NCBI GenBank assembly: GCA_022361195.1
Contig: JAKSBJ010000386.1
Location: 1 to 39,817, forward strand
Direction of reading: 5' to 3'
DNA length: 39,817 nt
Source of the DNA: Flavobacteriales bacterium
GTDB taxonomy: Bacteria > Bacteroidota > Bacteroidia > Flavobacteriales_D > Crocinitomicaceae
Shown here: positions 8,019 to 16,817 of the stretch, in pieces
Numbering within the stretch: position 1 is the stretch's first letter
Layout: every line of letters begins with the position of its first letter
Position numbers and translations under genes: made by a program
The notes under the pieces: generated by a model
Told to the model about the DNA's origin: nothing
Database searches by the model: none
What the model saw: only the letters and a program-made list of their open reading frames with translations

Positions 8019-9140
8019 ATGAGCCAGAAAAGAGATTTTTACGACATATTAGGTGTTGATCGCAATGCTTCGGAGAAGGATATTAAAAAAGCCTATCGAA
8101 AAATTGCTTTAAAATATCATCCCGACAAAAATCCGGATGATAAAAGTGCTGAGGAAAAGTTCAAAGAAGCTGCCGAGGCTTACGAGATATTGAGTGATGC
8201 TGATAAGCGAGCTCGATATGATCGTTTTGGTCATCAGGGAGTGAGTGGAGCTGCTGGCGGTGGAGCTGGTGGATTTGGAGGAATGAACATGGAAGATATC
8301 TTTGATCAGTTTGGAGATATTTTTGGAAGTTCTTTTGGTGGAAGAAGCAGAAGAGGTGGAGGCCAAAGGGTTGCTCGTGGTTCGGATTTGAGAATCAAGA
8401 TCAAGTTAAACTTGAAAGAAGTGGCCCTTGGAGCGAAGAAAAAGATCAAGGTGAACAAATTGGTCAATGCCGAGGGAGTAACCTATAAGACTTGTGGAAC
8501 CTGTAACGGGCAAGGGAGAGTGATGAGAGTGACTCAAACCATGCTAGGAGCCATGCAAACGCAGTCAACCTGTCATACTTGTCAGGGAACAGGAAAATTA
8601 ATCGAAAAACGTCCTTCAGGAGTTGATGCACAAGGATTAAAGCGTCAGGAAGAAGTGGTGGAAATTAACATTCCAGCTGGAGTAGAAGAAGGAATGCAGT
8701 TAAAAGTTGGTGGAAAAGGAAATGCCGGACCATTTGATGGTGTTCCAGGTGACTTATTAGTTGTTATTGAGGAGGAGAGAAGTAAAGAATTGCAGAGAGA
8801 CGGAGAAAACCTCCATTATGAAGCTTATATAAGTTTTATCGATGCAGCGCTAGGAGCTTCTTTAGAGGTGCCTTTAATTGAAGGAAAAGCAAAGATTAAA
8901 GTAGAGTCGGGGACTCAAAGTGGGAAAATGCTTCGATTGAGAGGAAAGGGACTTCCTAGTTTGAATGGTTATGGAACAGGTGATTTGTTGGTACACATCA
9001 ATGTTTGGACACCTAAGAAGTTAAATTCTGAGGAAAAAGAATTATTAGAGAAATTGAGACAATCTGAGAATTTCCAACCTAAACCAGGAGGAAAAGACCA
9101 AGGATTCTTCAGTAAAATGAAGGATTTCTTTAACGGCTAA
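8019..9140 (+). CDS. dnaJ: DnaJ (Hsp40) chaperone with reduced zinc finger
   Basis: J-domain co-chaperone that delivers substrates to DnaK and stimulates its ATPase. Residues 1-70 are a J domain with HPD at 34-36. A Gly/Phe-rich linker at 75-118 follows, then the beta-sandwich client domain and the C-terminal dimer domain. The cysteine-rich region carries only two CxxCxGxG repeats (159-166 and 185-192) instead of four. The places where the first and fourth would lie hold NKLVNAEG and SGVDAQGL, so zinc centre I is missing and centre II (repeats 2 and 3) is kept. This reduced form is, to my knowledge, common in flavobacteria. 373 residues, cotranscribed with grpE. Its stop lies two bases from the convergent stress-protein stop. 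Confidence 0.96.
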   Translation: MSQKRDFYDILGVDRNASEKDIKKAYRKIALKYHPDKNPDDKSAEEKFKEAAEAYEILSDADKRARYDRFGHQGVSGAAGGGAGGFGGMNMEDIFDQFGDIFGSSFGGRSRRGGGQRVARGSDLRIKIKLNLKEVALGAKKKIKVNKLVNAEGVTYKTCGTCNGQGRVMRVTQTMLGAMQTQSTCHTCQGTGKLIEKRPSGVDAQGLKRQEEVVEINIPAGVEEGMQLKVGGKGNAGPFDGVPGDLLVVIEEERSKELQRDGENLHYEAYISFIDAALGASLEVPLIEGKAKIKVESGTQSGKMLRLRGKGLPSLNGYGTGDLLVHINVWTPKKLNSEEKELLEKLRQSENFQPKPGGKDQGFFSKMKDFFNG

Positions 9141-9142
9141 AT

Positions 9143-9949
9143 CTAGAAGAAATAATTTCCAGCTTCTTTTGAGTTAATAACCAATACAGGAACACCTTCT
9201 TTATTGGTGATAAGGCTTTGAGCAAAAGTGTCAAACTGGGGTAACAAGCTATCACTGTGGTAAGCAAAGGCAATAAGGTTAATTCCTTTTGATTTTGAAT
9301 AAGAAACAATATCGCTTGAATAACCTTTTTTCTTGGCCAGAATTTCAGTCACATAGCTGATATTTTTCTCTTTCAGTTGCTTTGAAATTAATCCACTGTG
9401 AACAGCTGTTTTTAACTTAAGGTTGGAGTCAATCTTTTTCTCAGTCAATAAATGAACTTCAGATTTAAGTATTTCGGCCAAACCAGAAACAACCTGTTCA
9501 ATTTGTAAACTCTCCTGTGATTCGTCCAATGGAACCGCTATTTTGCCCAAGTCAGTTCCTGAGAACTTGCTCTGTACAACCAAAAAAGGGACATGTGTAC
9601 TTGTAATTACTTTTAGAGCAAAACTTCCAAACAACTTTTGCATTCCTTTGGCCCCATGTGTTCCCATGATGATTAGGGTAGCATGTAACTCAGAAGCAAC
9701 AGCTGCAATATCGGTAAAGATAGATCCTGATTTTACATGAGGAGTAATTTCAATTCCAGCAGGAACGTTAACACCACTGATGATTTTTTCGCATTGCGAT
9801 TTCGCTGCAGAAATCTTTTTGGAGTCCTTGACAACGTGCAAAATATCCACATGAGAATGAATTTTTTGAGCAAGTTCAAGAGCATAATTCAACGCGTTAT
9901 CACCTACATTGGTGAAATCGTGTGGGACCAAAATCGTTCTTCTTTCCAT
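9143..9949 (-). CDS. Tandem universal stress protein (UspA family)
   Basis: Cytoplasmic protein of two fused Usp domains, 268 residues. The first (residues 1-140) has the expected alpha/beta order and an intact nucleotide-binding signature near residues 95-110: MGTHG, then nine residues to GSFA, the G-2x-G-9x-G-S/T pattern of ATP-binding members. The second domain (about 148-262) keeps the fold but reads IAFAYHSDSLLP where the glycine motif should be, so it probably does not bind ATP. Such asymmetric tandem Usp proteins are frequent in Bacteroidota. It is a single gene, convergent with dnaJ and divergent from the DUF4442 gene across 250 bases. The physiological role cannot be told from sequence. 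Confidence 0.85.
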   Translation of the reverse strand: MERRTILVPHDFTNVGDNALNYALELAQKIHSHVDILHVVKDSKKISAAKSQCEKIISGVNVPAGIEITPHVKSGSIFTDIAAVASELHATLIIMGTHGAKGMQKLFGSFALKVITSTHVPFLVVQSKFSGTDLGKIAVPLDESQESLQIEQVVSGLAEILKSEVHLLTEKKIDSNLKLKTAVHSGLISKQLKEKNISYVTEILAKKKGYSSDIVSYSKSKGINLIAFAYHSDSLLPQFDTFAQSLITNKEGVPVLVINSKEAGNYFF

Positions 9950-10199
9950 AAGCTAATTGGTTACAGGATTAGGTTTGTGTCTTAAATATACAAAAAAGTG
10001 CCAACTAAGATTTGGCCTAAAAAAGGACTTATCCACGATGAATTCTTAGCAGAATTGGAATTTTTTGATGTTCAGAGTAGTTGTTTTATTTGTTTGTATA
10101 AATAGGTCGATTTGGAATGGGATAAACCCTATGTATAATAGAATAAAAGCTGTTTTTGAGGTATATTGTAGCTTAAAATTAAAAGCTGGTATTAGCAGA

Positions 10200-10712
10200 A
10201 TGAAGAAGTTTGAGACAGAAAATGAGGAGAGTTTTCAAAGCAAATTAAAGCGAATCACATTTAACTTTTTTCCAGCCTATCGACGAACGGGAGGACGTAT
10301 TTGTTTCATCTCCAAAAACTGGCAGGAAGTACACATAAAGTTGGGCTTAAAGTGGAGCACCAAAAATTATGTGGGATCCGTTTTTGGAGGAAGTATTTAT
10401 GCGGCTGTCGATCCCATTTATATGGTTCAACTCATCCAAATATTGGGAGATAATTATATCGTTTGGGATAAATCAGCAAAAATTAATTTCCGACGTCCTA
10501 TAAAAAAGACGGTCTTTGCTCAGTTTTTACTGACGGATGAATTGATTCAATCAGTTAAAGATGAAGTGGCTGAAAAACAGCACATGTTACTCGATTTAAA
10601 AGTAAAGTTTGTTGATGAGCAAGGGCTTTTGTATGCCGACATTTCTAAAACACTTTATATTGCTGACAAGAAGTATTACAAAGAGAAAAATAAAGGCAGA
10701 AAAGACACTTAA
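10200..10712 (+). CDS. DUF4442 hotdog-fold thioesterase-like protein
   Basis: About 170 residues resembling the DUF4442 branch of the hotdog-fold superfamily, whose members are mostly uncharacterised and related to acyl-CoA thioesterases. Supporting segments are FFPAYRRTGGRI near the N terminus, VGSVFGGSIYAAVDPIY in the central-helix position, and NFRRPIKKTVFA followed by a final beta strand around ADISKTLYI. The frame is open further upstream (to a TTG at 10065), but the earlier residues are not conserved-looking, so I chose the ATG at 10200 (MKKFETE). Its stop codon overlaps the stop of the convergent YifB gene in a shared TTAA. Substrate unknown. Confidence 0.7.
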   Translation: MKKFETENEESFQSKLKRITFNFFPAYRRTGGRICFISKNWQEVHIKLGLKWSTKNYVGSVFGGSIYAAVDPIYMVQLIQILGDNYIVWDKSAKINFRRPIKKTVFAQFLLTDELIQSVKDEVAEKQHMLLDLKVKFVDEQGLLYADISKTLYIADKKYYKEKNKGRKDT

Positions 10713-12244
10713 GCCGCCCATCCTTCCTTGTCCAAACTTCTAAACTGAATAGCCTCTGCCAAATGTTGGGGCTTGATTTGTTGTTCTTGTTCCATGTCTG
10801 CAATGGTTCGGGCTACTTTCAGTATCCGGGCATATGACCGAGCTGATAGGCCAAGTTTTTCCATGGCATTTTTCAATAGAGCTTTTCCAGTATCATCTAT
10901 TTGGCAATATTTCTCAATCAACTGAGTGGACAGTTGGGCATTGTAATGAACACCCTTATAAGTTGAAAGGCGCTTCTCCTGTACTTTCCTGCTTTGAACA
11001 ACCCGTTGGCGAATAGTTTCACTTTTTTCACCTTTGCGTTCGTCAGTTAACTCCTGAAATTTCACTGCCGGAACTTCAATTTGAAGATCTATTCTATCCA
11101 TTAAGGGCCCTGATATTTTATTGAGATAACGTTTTACCACATATTCCGGATCAGACTTAGGGTCGTTTGGATCGTAAAAATTACCGGATGGAGAGGGGTT
11201 CATAGAAGCGACTAACATAAATCCGGCAGGATAATCAACAGACATGTTAGCTCTTGAGATAGAAACTACTCTATCCTCCAAAGGTTGCCGCATTACCTCC
11301 AATACCTGTCTTTTATATTCAGGGAGCTCATCCAGGAACAAAATTCCATTGTGTGCCAATGAAATTTCTCCTGGTCGAGGATTACTTCCTCCTCCTACAA
11401 GTGCTACATCCGAAACGGTATGATGAGGAGACCTGAAGGGCCTTTGCATAATTAAGCCACTGTTGGCTCCCACTAATCCTGCGACAGAATGAATTTTTGT
11501 TGTTTCTAAAGCTTCATCAATACTTAAAGGCGGGAGTATGGAGGGTAAGCGTTTAGCCAACATGGTTTTTCCTGACCCTGGAGGACCAACTAAAAGAATG
11601 TTATGGCCTCCACAAGCGGCAATTTCTAATGCTCGTTTTACATTCTCTTGTCCTTTTACATCAGCAAAATCCAATTGTTTATGGAATATTCCTTCATTGG
11701 ATTGGTCAACTAGATAAGACTCCTTTTGCAGAGTGGCTTTTTCATTAAAAAAGTCTGCTATTTCTTGAATGGACTCTACACCATAAATATCCAATCCATC
11801 TACGATAGAAACCTCCTTAGCATTTGATTTAGGCAGAATAAAACCTTTAAATCCCATTGATTTGGCCTTAATGGCCATGGATAATGCCCCACGAATGGGT
11901 TGCATACCTCCATCCAGAGATAATTCTCCCATAATCATGTATTCCCCAATTTTAGAGGAATCAATTTGACCACTTGCAGCTAAAATTCCAGCTGCAATGG
12001 TTAAATCATAAGCTGATCCTTCTTTTTTAATATCGGCGGGAGCCATGTTAATGGTAATTTCCTTTCCAGGGAATTTATAGCCTGAATTTCCAAATGCTGC
12101 TTTGATGCGTTTGTGACTTTCTTTGACCGCATTATCTGGTAATCCAACCAAAAAGAAATTAATTCCACGATCAATATTTGTTTCTACTGTTATAGGAATA
12201 GCTTCAATTCCATAAACAGCGCAACCGTATGTTTTTACTAACAT
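10709..12244 (-). CDS. YifB/ComM-family Mg-chelatase-like AAA+ ATPase
   Basis: AAA+ helicase-like protein of the YifB/ComM family. The characterised member ComM drives branch migration during natural transformation, but the family is also widespread in bacteria not known to take up DNA. An N-terminal ChlI/Lon-type domain (about 1-180), an AAA module with Walker A GPPGSGKTML and Walker B ILFLDELPE, and the C-terminal Mg-chelatase helical domain (SARSYARILKVARTIAD) are all present. The frame continues upstream to 12295, but that ATG lies inside the -7 box, so the start is 12244 (MLVKTYG), giving 511 residues and the standard family N terminus. Convergent overlap of 4 bases with the DUF4442 gene. 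Confidence 0.92.
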   Translation of the reverse strand: MLVKTYGCAVYGIEAIPITVETNIDRGINFFLVGLPDNAVKESHKRIKAAFGNSGYKFPGKEITINMAPADIKKEGSAYDLTIAAGILAASGQIDSSKIGEYMIMGELSLDGGMQPIRGALSMAIKAKSMGFKGFILPKSNAKEVSIVDGLDIYGVESIQEIADFFNEKATLQKESYLVDQSNEGIFHKQLDFADVKGQENVKRALEIAACGGHNILLVGPPGSGKTMLAKRLPSILPPLSIDEALETTKIHSVAGLVGANSGLIMQRPFRSPHHTVSDVALVGGGSNPRPGEISLAHNGILFLDELPEYKRQVLEVMRQPLEDRVVSISRANMSVDYPAGFMLVASMNPSPSGNFYDPNDPKSDPEYVVKRYLNKISGPLMDRIDLQIEVPAVKFQELTDERKGEKSETIRQRVVQSRKVQEKRLSTYKGVHYNAQLSTQLIEKYCQIDDTGKALLKNAMEKLGLSARSYARILKVARTIADMEQEQQIKPQHLAEAIQFRSLDKEGWAA

Positions 12245-12288
12245 ATACAATCTTTTTACTTCTACCTTGTTCTGCTGTTTGAACAAAA

Positions 12289-12320
12289 CAAACATATGAA
12301 AAGATTAATAATTAATCAAA
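12289..12320 (-). promoter_or_regulatory. Promoter for the YifB/ComM gene
   Basis: On the minus strand TTTG (12320-12317), a 20-base spacer and TATGTTTG (12296-12289) give a full match to the Bacteroidota -33/-7 consensus, 44 bases before the chosen ATG. It overlaps and rules out the upstream in-frame ATG. Confidence 0.65.
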
Positions 12321-12377
12321 AATTATGACTAAAAAATAATCTACTGATGATTTGCGAATACTAAGTTTCTCTGATAA

Positions 12378-13058
12378 ATGCTAAGCTTATCTTTAGGAAA
12401 TGGGAATAAAATTTTATTTTCAGCATTGAGTATTTATTTGAAAATAAACTTTGTGAAAGTTGGAGATACAATAGAAATTAATCGGTTTCGGATATGGAAA
12501 ACCTCTGAAAATGATCTTTTCATTAAGAAACTATCTTCTAAGGGGGGAATGCCTATTTTCTGGATTCTTGTATTCGTTGGACTCTCCGCTTTTTTAGCTT
12601 ATCTCACTTACCAAAAATGGGAACTTGATTTTGAAGTGCCTTACGAAACTCCAACTTTCTATGGTTCTCTGCTAATGCTAGCGATTGCTATTACAGGTAT
12701 TTATAGAGAATATATTACGACCAATAAGCTTTGGCATATAACCTCTTCTGAACTACGAAAGAAACGCTTCGGAACATTTAAAAAACTGATAGGTAAACAC
12801 AGTCTAGAGCAAGTGGTGATCCGAAAAGTTGAAGAAGTGGATAGTAGTTCTCATTTAACAGAAAACTTTTATTTTGAGCTGTATCTTAAGCCTAAAGGTG
12901 AGACACAATCATCAAAATTCATTAAACTTTTGGAGTTGGATGGTAAAATCACCTTATCCTCTTCTATTAGAAAAAGTGTTAGCAATACTGAAATGAGTAA
13001 AGTTGAAGCTGACTCAAATCAGATTAAGCAAATCATCCACGAATTTTGGAGAATTTAG
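12378..13058 (+). CDS. Hypothetical membrane protein, two TM segments
   Basis: Unrecognised 226-residue protein. A short N-terminal section of about 55 residues (strand-forming, with VGDTIEINRFRIWKT) precedes two membrane helices at about residues 58-76 and 92-108. After these comes a soluble C-terminal domain of about 115 residues rich in Lys and Ser. The hairpin of two helices followed by a beta-rich domain recalls bacterial PH-like or YcxB-like membrane proteins, but this is only a resemblance of layout. The first ATG at 12378 is used; a later start is possible because the first 25 residues are Leu/Asn-rich and unremarkable. It is a single gene, divergent from the YifB gene and convergent with a small exported protein. 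Confidence 0.6.
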   Translation: MLSLSLGNGNKILFSALSIYLKINFVKVGDTIEINRFRIWKTSENDLFIKKLSSKGGMPIFWILVFVGLSAFLAYLTYQKWELDFEVPYETPTFYGSLLMLAIAITGIYREYITTNKLWHITSSELRKKRFGTFKKLIGKHSLEQVVIRKVEEVDSSSHLTENFYFELYLKPKGETQSSKFIKLLELDGKITLSSSIRKSVSNTEMSKVEADSNQIKQIIHEFWRI

Positions 13059-13102
13059 TAAGCGTATTCATTCTCCTTAAAATCTTGTCTGCAGTTTAAA
13101 GC

Positions 13103-13315
13103 TTAGCCTGGAATAAAAGATCGTCTAATTTCTCTCAATCCCAGAAGAAGGAAAATAGCAAGCAATATAGAAATACTAATGACCGACCAATTAAAGATAT
13201 TTTGCCATAAGGCAACGTCAGAGGACACGGTAGATTCGGCATTTGTGGCAGATTCCTGAGCAAGCGAGAGGTAGGGAGCCACGAACCCCATGAGTAAAAG
13301 GAGCAGTTTTTTCAT
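13103..13315 (-). CDS. Small exported membrane protein (70 aa)
   Basis: Short protein with a convincing Sec signal peptide (MKKLLLLLMGFVAPYLSLAQ, likely cleaved after AQ at residue 20), a Ser/Thr/Glu-rich linker of about 20 residues, and one membrane segment at about 43-60 followed by LREIRRSFIPG. Positive residues after the helix place its C terminus in the cytoplasm. No family is recognised. Signal peptide plus a membrane helix with the correct charge pattern argues that it is a real gene despite its length. No clear promoter is seen in the 112 bases up to gmhA. Confidence 0.6.
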   Translation of the reverse strand: MKKLLLLLMGFVAPYLSLAQESATNAESTVSSDVALWQNIFNWSVISISILLAIFLLLGLREIRRSFIPG

Positions 13316-13427
13316 TACAGTTGTGCGTTAGTTAAGGTTGGTTATACAATATATCCAACGCAGTACAGAATTGAATATTGTGCTAAATGTTAAAAAAGTT
13401 TAAAATAAAATTTCAAATAGCTTTTAA

Positions 13428-14000
13428 TCAGGCGTTTGATTCGATGTAGTCAATTAAAGAATGAATGATCTTAATGTGGATTTCTTGAACTCTATCTGCC
13501 CAATCACTTTTTGGTGCACGAATTTCAAGGTCAACTATATCGGCCAATTTACCTCCACTTTTTCCAGTTAATCCAACTACAAAAATCCCTTTTTGTTTTG
13601 CCGCTTCAACAGCGTTAATCACATTTTGAGAATTCCCACTGGTTGATATTGCCAATAATACATCTCCTTTGCTCCCAATACTTTCTACAAAACGAGAAAA
13701 AATGTATTCGTAACCATAGTCGTTTGAGATACAACTGATGTGGGTAGGATCCGATACTGCAATGGCTGGAAGCGGATGACGGTTTTCTCTAAAACGCCCG
13801 GTCATCTCTTCTGCAAAATGCATGGCATCGCTCATTGAGCCTCCGTTTCCACAAGAAATAACTTTTCCACCTTTTTGAATAGAACTAATTATTTGATCCC
13901 CAGCTTGTTGTATTTTTTTGAAATTATCTTGATTTTCAATGAATTCACTTAAAACTTTTTGTGCTTCTAAAAAGTGGCCTGCTATTTGATTATTACTCAT
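13428..14000 (-). CDS. gmhA: Phosphoheptose isomerase (SIS domain)
   Basis: Converts sedoheptulose 7-phosphate to D-glycero-manno-heptose 7-phosphate, the first step of ADP-heptose synthesis for LPS core or surface glycans. The sequence follows E. coli GmhA almost column by column: SCGNGGS at 49-55, then DAMHFAEE with zinc/catalytic His61 and Glu65, STSGNS at 120-125, and [10 protein letters not shown] carrying Gln172 and His180 at the same numbers as in E. coli. 190 residues, full length. DiaA is a paralogue in the same superfamily, but the metal residues favour GmhA. hldE, gmhB and hldD are not adjacent, so the rest of the pathway must be elsewhere. Confidence 0.93.
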   Translation of the reverse strand: MSNNQIAGHFLEAQKVLSEFIENQDNFKKIQQAGDQIISSIQKGGKVISCGNGGSMSDAMHFAEEMTGRFRENRHPLPAIAVSDPTHISCISNDYGYEYIFSRFVESIGSKGDVLLAISTSGNSQNVINAVEAAKQKGIFVVGLTGKSGGKLADIVDLEIRAPKSDWADRVQEIHIKIIHSLIDYIESNA

Positions 14001-14016
14001 CGATAAGAAGTTTTAC

Positions 14017-14043
14017 CAAATGTACCAAAAATGTACAGACCAA
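14017..14043 (-). promoter_or_regulatory. Promoter for gmhA
   Basis: Minus strand: TTG at 14043-14041, a 16-base spacer, TACATTTG at 14024-14017, then 16 bases to the gmhA ATG. The spacer is at the short end of the range. Confidence 0.5.
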
Positions 14044-14069
14044 TATCTGCCCATTTGTTAAAGTTCTTG

Positions 14070-14077
14070 TATATTTG
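14070..14077 (+). promoter_or_regulatory. -7 box for the exported protein at 14111
   Basis: TATATTTG, a perfect TAnnTTTG match 33 bases before the ATG at 14111. No TTG at the normal distance. It is back to back with the gmhA promoter. Confidence 0.45.
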
Positions 14078-14110
14078 GGAAGATCGCTAAGGACAATTAA
14101 ACGATTATTT

Positions 14111-14536
14111 ATGAAAAGAACCTTTACATTACTTGCTTTTACATTCATGTTTTCAGCAGTTTATAGCCAGGCTAGTGGTTGTTTGGATGAATGGAGAACG
14201 GCATTTGAAAAAAGAGGAGCATATTCTGTTGCAGATGATATGCATCGTAAAGTGTATATAAGCTTTGTAGAAGAAGGAGAATCATTTTGCGTCGCAGGGA
14301 AAGCAAGAGTAGAAAATGGCCGAATCGTATCTATCTTTCTTCAGTATGAAGATGGAACTTACGAATTGATGGACATGGAATTTCATAACAAGGATGGAAG
14401 ACCACCATCAATTACGAACGGTATTTCGGAAGAAATTATCAATGAGAAAAAAGAACATTTTTATATCATCTTTGTCGAAAAATTAAAACCGAAAAAGAAA
14501 GAGTATAAAACGGTTGGAGGACCTGGAGATATTTAA
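14111..14536 (+). CDS. Exported hypothetical protein
   Basis: 141-residue protein with a clear signal peptide (MKRTFTLLAFTFMFSAVYSQ, cleavage after SQ), so it is secreted to the periplasm or outer membrane. The mature part starts ASGCLDEWRTAFEKRGAYSV and ends with a Lys-rich stretch and VGGPGDI. Two Cys in the mature part (about 24 and 61) could form a disulfide. No family is recognised. The frame is open to 13961, but only the ATG at 14111 gives a signal peptide and it lies behind a promoter box. A strong terminator follows. Confidence 0.72.
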   Translation: MKRTFTLLAFTFMFSAVYSQASGCLDEWRTAFEKRGAYSVADDMHRKVYISFVEEGESFCVAGKARVENGRIVSIFLQYEDGTYELMDMEFHNKDGRPPSITNGISEEIINEKKEHFYIIFVEKLKPKKKEYKTVGGPGDI

Positions 14537-14555
14537 AAAGACCTTAATAAAAACG

Positions 14556-14592
14556 AAAAATCCTGATTGTCACTGACAGTCAGGATTTTTTT
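14556..14592. terminator. Bidirectional terminator between convergent genes
   Basis: Stem AATCCTGATTGTC against GACAGTCAGGATT (one wobble) with loop ACT, flanked by A5 on the left and T7 on the right, so it can end transcription from both the exported-protein gene and the opposing EEP gene. Confidence 0.85.
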
Positions 14593-15655
14593 ATTCTTCA
14601 AATAAAACGTCTAAAACAATGGGGAGATGATCGGAGTACCCTCCGTGGTATTTAAAACCAATATAGGTTCGGTTCGGAGTTTTTCCAACTCCATCTTTTT
14701 CACTCTCCAACAAAAAGTCAGCATCAAAAATTATGGCTCTGTCAATTGGAGTGTTTAAGCCAGTAGCATCTTTTATTAAGGCTGGAGAAATAATGAACTG
14801 ATCTAAAATTCCCCATTCATGCTGGTATTTATGTGTTCCTTTTTTGAATTCATATTGCCAAATTAGGTTGAGTAAATCACCACCTTTCATTTGGCTACTG
14901 TCTTTCTTGGCTTTTAAAATGTCCAACATGCTTTCATCATCTGGGTGGTCATTAAAGTCGCCCATGGCAATAATATGAGCTTCTGGATTTTGAGCTAAAA
15001 GAGAATCGTATTGAGCTCTTAAAACTTGTGCTGCAAAATTTCGCTTGGGAACTGTGGCTAATTGACCTCCATAACGAGATGGCCAGTGATTAACATAGAG
15101 GTGTAGTGTGTCATCTCCAACTTTTCCCTGAACGTAAAGAATGTCCCTGCTTGGTCGTGAACCTTCTTCTGGAAATTTTAAGACATGAGCATGATAATTA
15201 ATCAATTCAAAATGATCGGGGCGATACAAAAGAGCAACATCGATTCCTCGGTTATCTCCCGATTCTTGATGGACGATTTCATATCCAAAGCGCTCTAGTG
15301 GAGAATTATAAACCAGATCTTTAAGACATTGTATATTTTCTATTTCACACAAACCAATAACTGCAGGTGGCTCCCAACCTCCGACAGCTATAGCTGTTTT
15401 GGCAACTTTTGCCAATTTATCATTATAACGCTTATAGGACCAATAACGTGTTCCTTCCTTAGTAAATTCATCATCATTTTTGATGGAATCGTTTGAAGGA
15501 TGAAAGAGATTCTCAACATTATAGAACATTACTCTTATTCCACTTTTATCCTCTTGGGGATTGGGAAATTGAGCGAAGCTTCGAGATCCATAAAAAAAGA
15601 AAAAGCTGAAAGCCAGCAGGGCTTTAAAAAGCCAATTGTGAATGGTTTTACTCAT
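14591..15655 (-). CDS. Exported endonuclease/exonuclease/phosphatase family protein
   Basis: Secreted metal-dependent hydrolase of the EEP superfamily (DNase I, phosphodiesterase and phosphatase relatives). Family motifs in order: MFYNVENLF, GLCEIEN with the metal-binding Glu, HWPSRYGG, MGDFNDH, and SDHLPIVL with the catalytic Asp-His. These resemble the extracellular-nuclease-type branch. The start at 15655 (MSKTIHNW) gives a signal peptide ending near SFAQ; the frame extends to 15712 but inside the upstream gene. The start codon shares ATGAGTAA with the SPFH gene's stop, an 8-base overlap that points to translational coupling. 354 residues. Whether it cuts nucleic acid or phosphoesters is unknown. 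Confidence 0.83.
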   Translation of the reverse strand: MSKTIHNWLFKALLAFSFFFFYGSRSFAQFPNPQEDKSGIRVMFYNVENLFHPSNDSIKNDDEFTKEGTRYWSYKRYNDKLAKVAKTAIAVGGWEPPAVIGLCEIENIQCLKDLVYNSPLERFGYEIVHQESGDNRGIDVALLYRPDHFELINYHAHVLKFPEEGSRPSRDILYVQGKVGDDTLHLYVNHWPSRYGGQLATVPKRNFAAQVLRAQYDSLLAQNPEAHIIAMGDFNDHPDDESMLDILKAKKDSSQMKGGDLLNLIWQYEFKKGTHKYQHEWGILDQFIISPALIKDATGLNTPIDRAIIFDADFLLESEKDGVGKTPNRTYIGFKYHGGYSDHLPIVLDVLFEE

Positions 15656-16598
15656 CGTTGCTGATACTGCCTCCTTTTGCCTTTTCAATTCCATCTTTAA
15701 GTGTACTTCCAATCAAAGTTCCATTGATAATTTGTTGTTGGAAATCAGCCATTGCACTTGGCGAATGAGGAATGAGAATAGAACTGTTTTTACCGTTCGA
15801 TCCAATGTTGTTCAATGTATCAAAATACTGCGTTAAAAGGACAAATTGCATTACCTCTTCGTGTGTAATATTCTTGAGTGACTTTTGGAAATCTTCAACT
15901 GATTCTTTAAAACCGCGAACAATTTCTAAACGTTGTTGAGCAATACCTTCACCCGAAAGTCTTTTAGACTCTGCATCGGCCTCAGCAGCTTTTACAATTC
16001 GGATTTTAGAAGCTTCAGCTTCTTCCATTGTTGCTTCTTTATCACGTTTAGCAGCATTAATTCGGTTCATTGATTCTTTTACGTGCGAATCTGGATCAAT
16101 ATCTGTGATTAGGGTTTTTACGATTGAATAACCATAATCATCCATTGAATCAGCTAAGTTTTGACGAACAGCCGTTGCAATGTCTTCTTTTTTAGCAAAG
16201 ACATCATCCAAAATCAACTTAGGCACCTCGGCTCTTACATCATCAAAAATGTAGGATGCAATTTGGTGGCGGTGATTATCTAATGCATAATGTGCTTCCC
16301 AAAGTTTGTTAGACATTACCTGGAACTGAACAGATACTCGGAGGTGAACAAATACATCATCATGTGTTTTAGTTTCAACATCTACATCCAATTGTTGTAC
16401 TCTTAGGTTAATTACACCTGCTTTACGATCAATAAAAGGAAGAATTAAACCAAAACCGGCATGTCCCATTCGTTGAAATTTCCCCAATCGTTGAATTACA
16501 TAAACGGTTTTCTCATTCACCAGAATAACTGATTTAAGAATGAGAACCAATCCAACAACACCTAATACACTGTATAGTACAATATCTGATTCGCTCAT
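15648..16598 (-). CDS. SPFH/band-7 membrane protein (stomatin/QmcA-like)
   Basis: 316-residue protein of the stomatin/prohibitin/flotillin superfamily, which forms large ring assemblies on the membrane and scaffolds proteases or other proteins. One N-terminal membrane helix at about 7-26 is followed directly by the SPFH domain, starting at VNEKTVYVIQRLGKFQR. A charged helical coiled-coil region lies around 170-225 (AKRDKEATMEEAEASKIRIV), and a C-terminal segment runs from about 230. No NfeD-like partner is next to it. The downstream exported EEP hydrolase overlaps by 8 bases and is probably its operon partner. The 219 bases upstream are AT-rich without a consensus -7 box. Confidence 0.88.
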   Translation of the reverse strand: MSESDIVLYSVLGVVGLVLILKSVILVNEKTVYVIQRLGKFQRMGHAGFGLILPFIDRKAGVINLRVQQLDVDVETKTHDDVFVHLRVSVQFQVMSNKLWEAHYALDNHRHQIASYIFDDVRAEVPKLILDDVFAKKEDIATAVRQNLADSMDDYGYSIVKTLITDIDPDSHVKESMNRINAAKRDKEATMEEAEASKIRIVKAAEADAESKRLSGEGIAQQRLEIVRGFKESVEDFQKSLKNITHEEVMQFVLLTQYFDTLNNIGSNGKNSSILIPHSPSAMADFQQQIINGTLIGSTLKDGIEKAKGGSISNDE

Positions 16599-16817
16599 AG
16601 TTATAGTTTTAAATTCTTATTGATGAATAAATATAACCAATTAATCAGTTGAAAATCTTTTCAAAAAGACTATTTCAACGAAATAACAATAAAATAATAT
16701 GGCCTTTTAACGCTTGGTGGTAATGGAGGGAGAATAGGCACTTGAAGAATTGCTTGGTATTTTTACTTAAACCAAAATCTTTTTTCGTAAATTTCCTGAT
16801 ATCAACACCTTAACCTT

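Noticed and set aside
10065..10199. N-terminal extension of the DUF4442 protein
   Set aside because: Opens with TTG and encodes residues unlike the family; the ATG at 10200 gives the expected N terminus.
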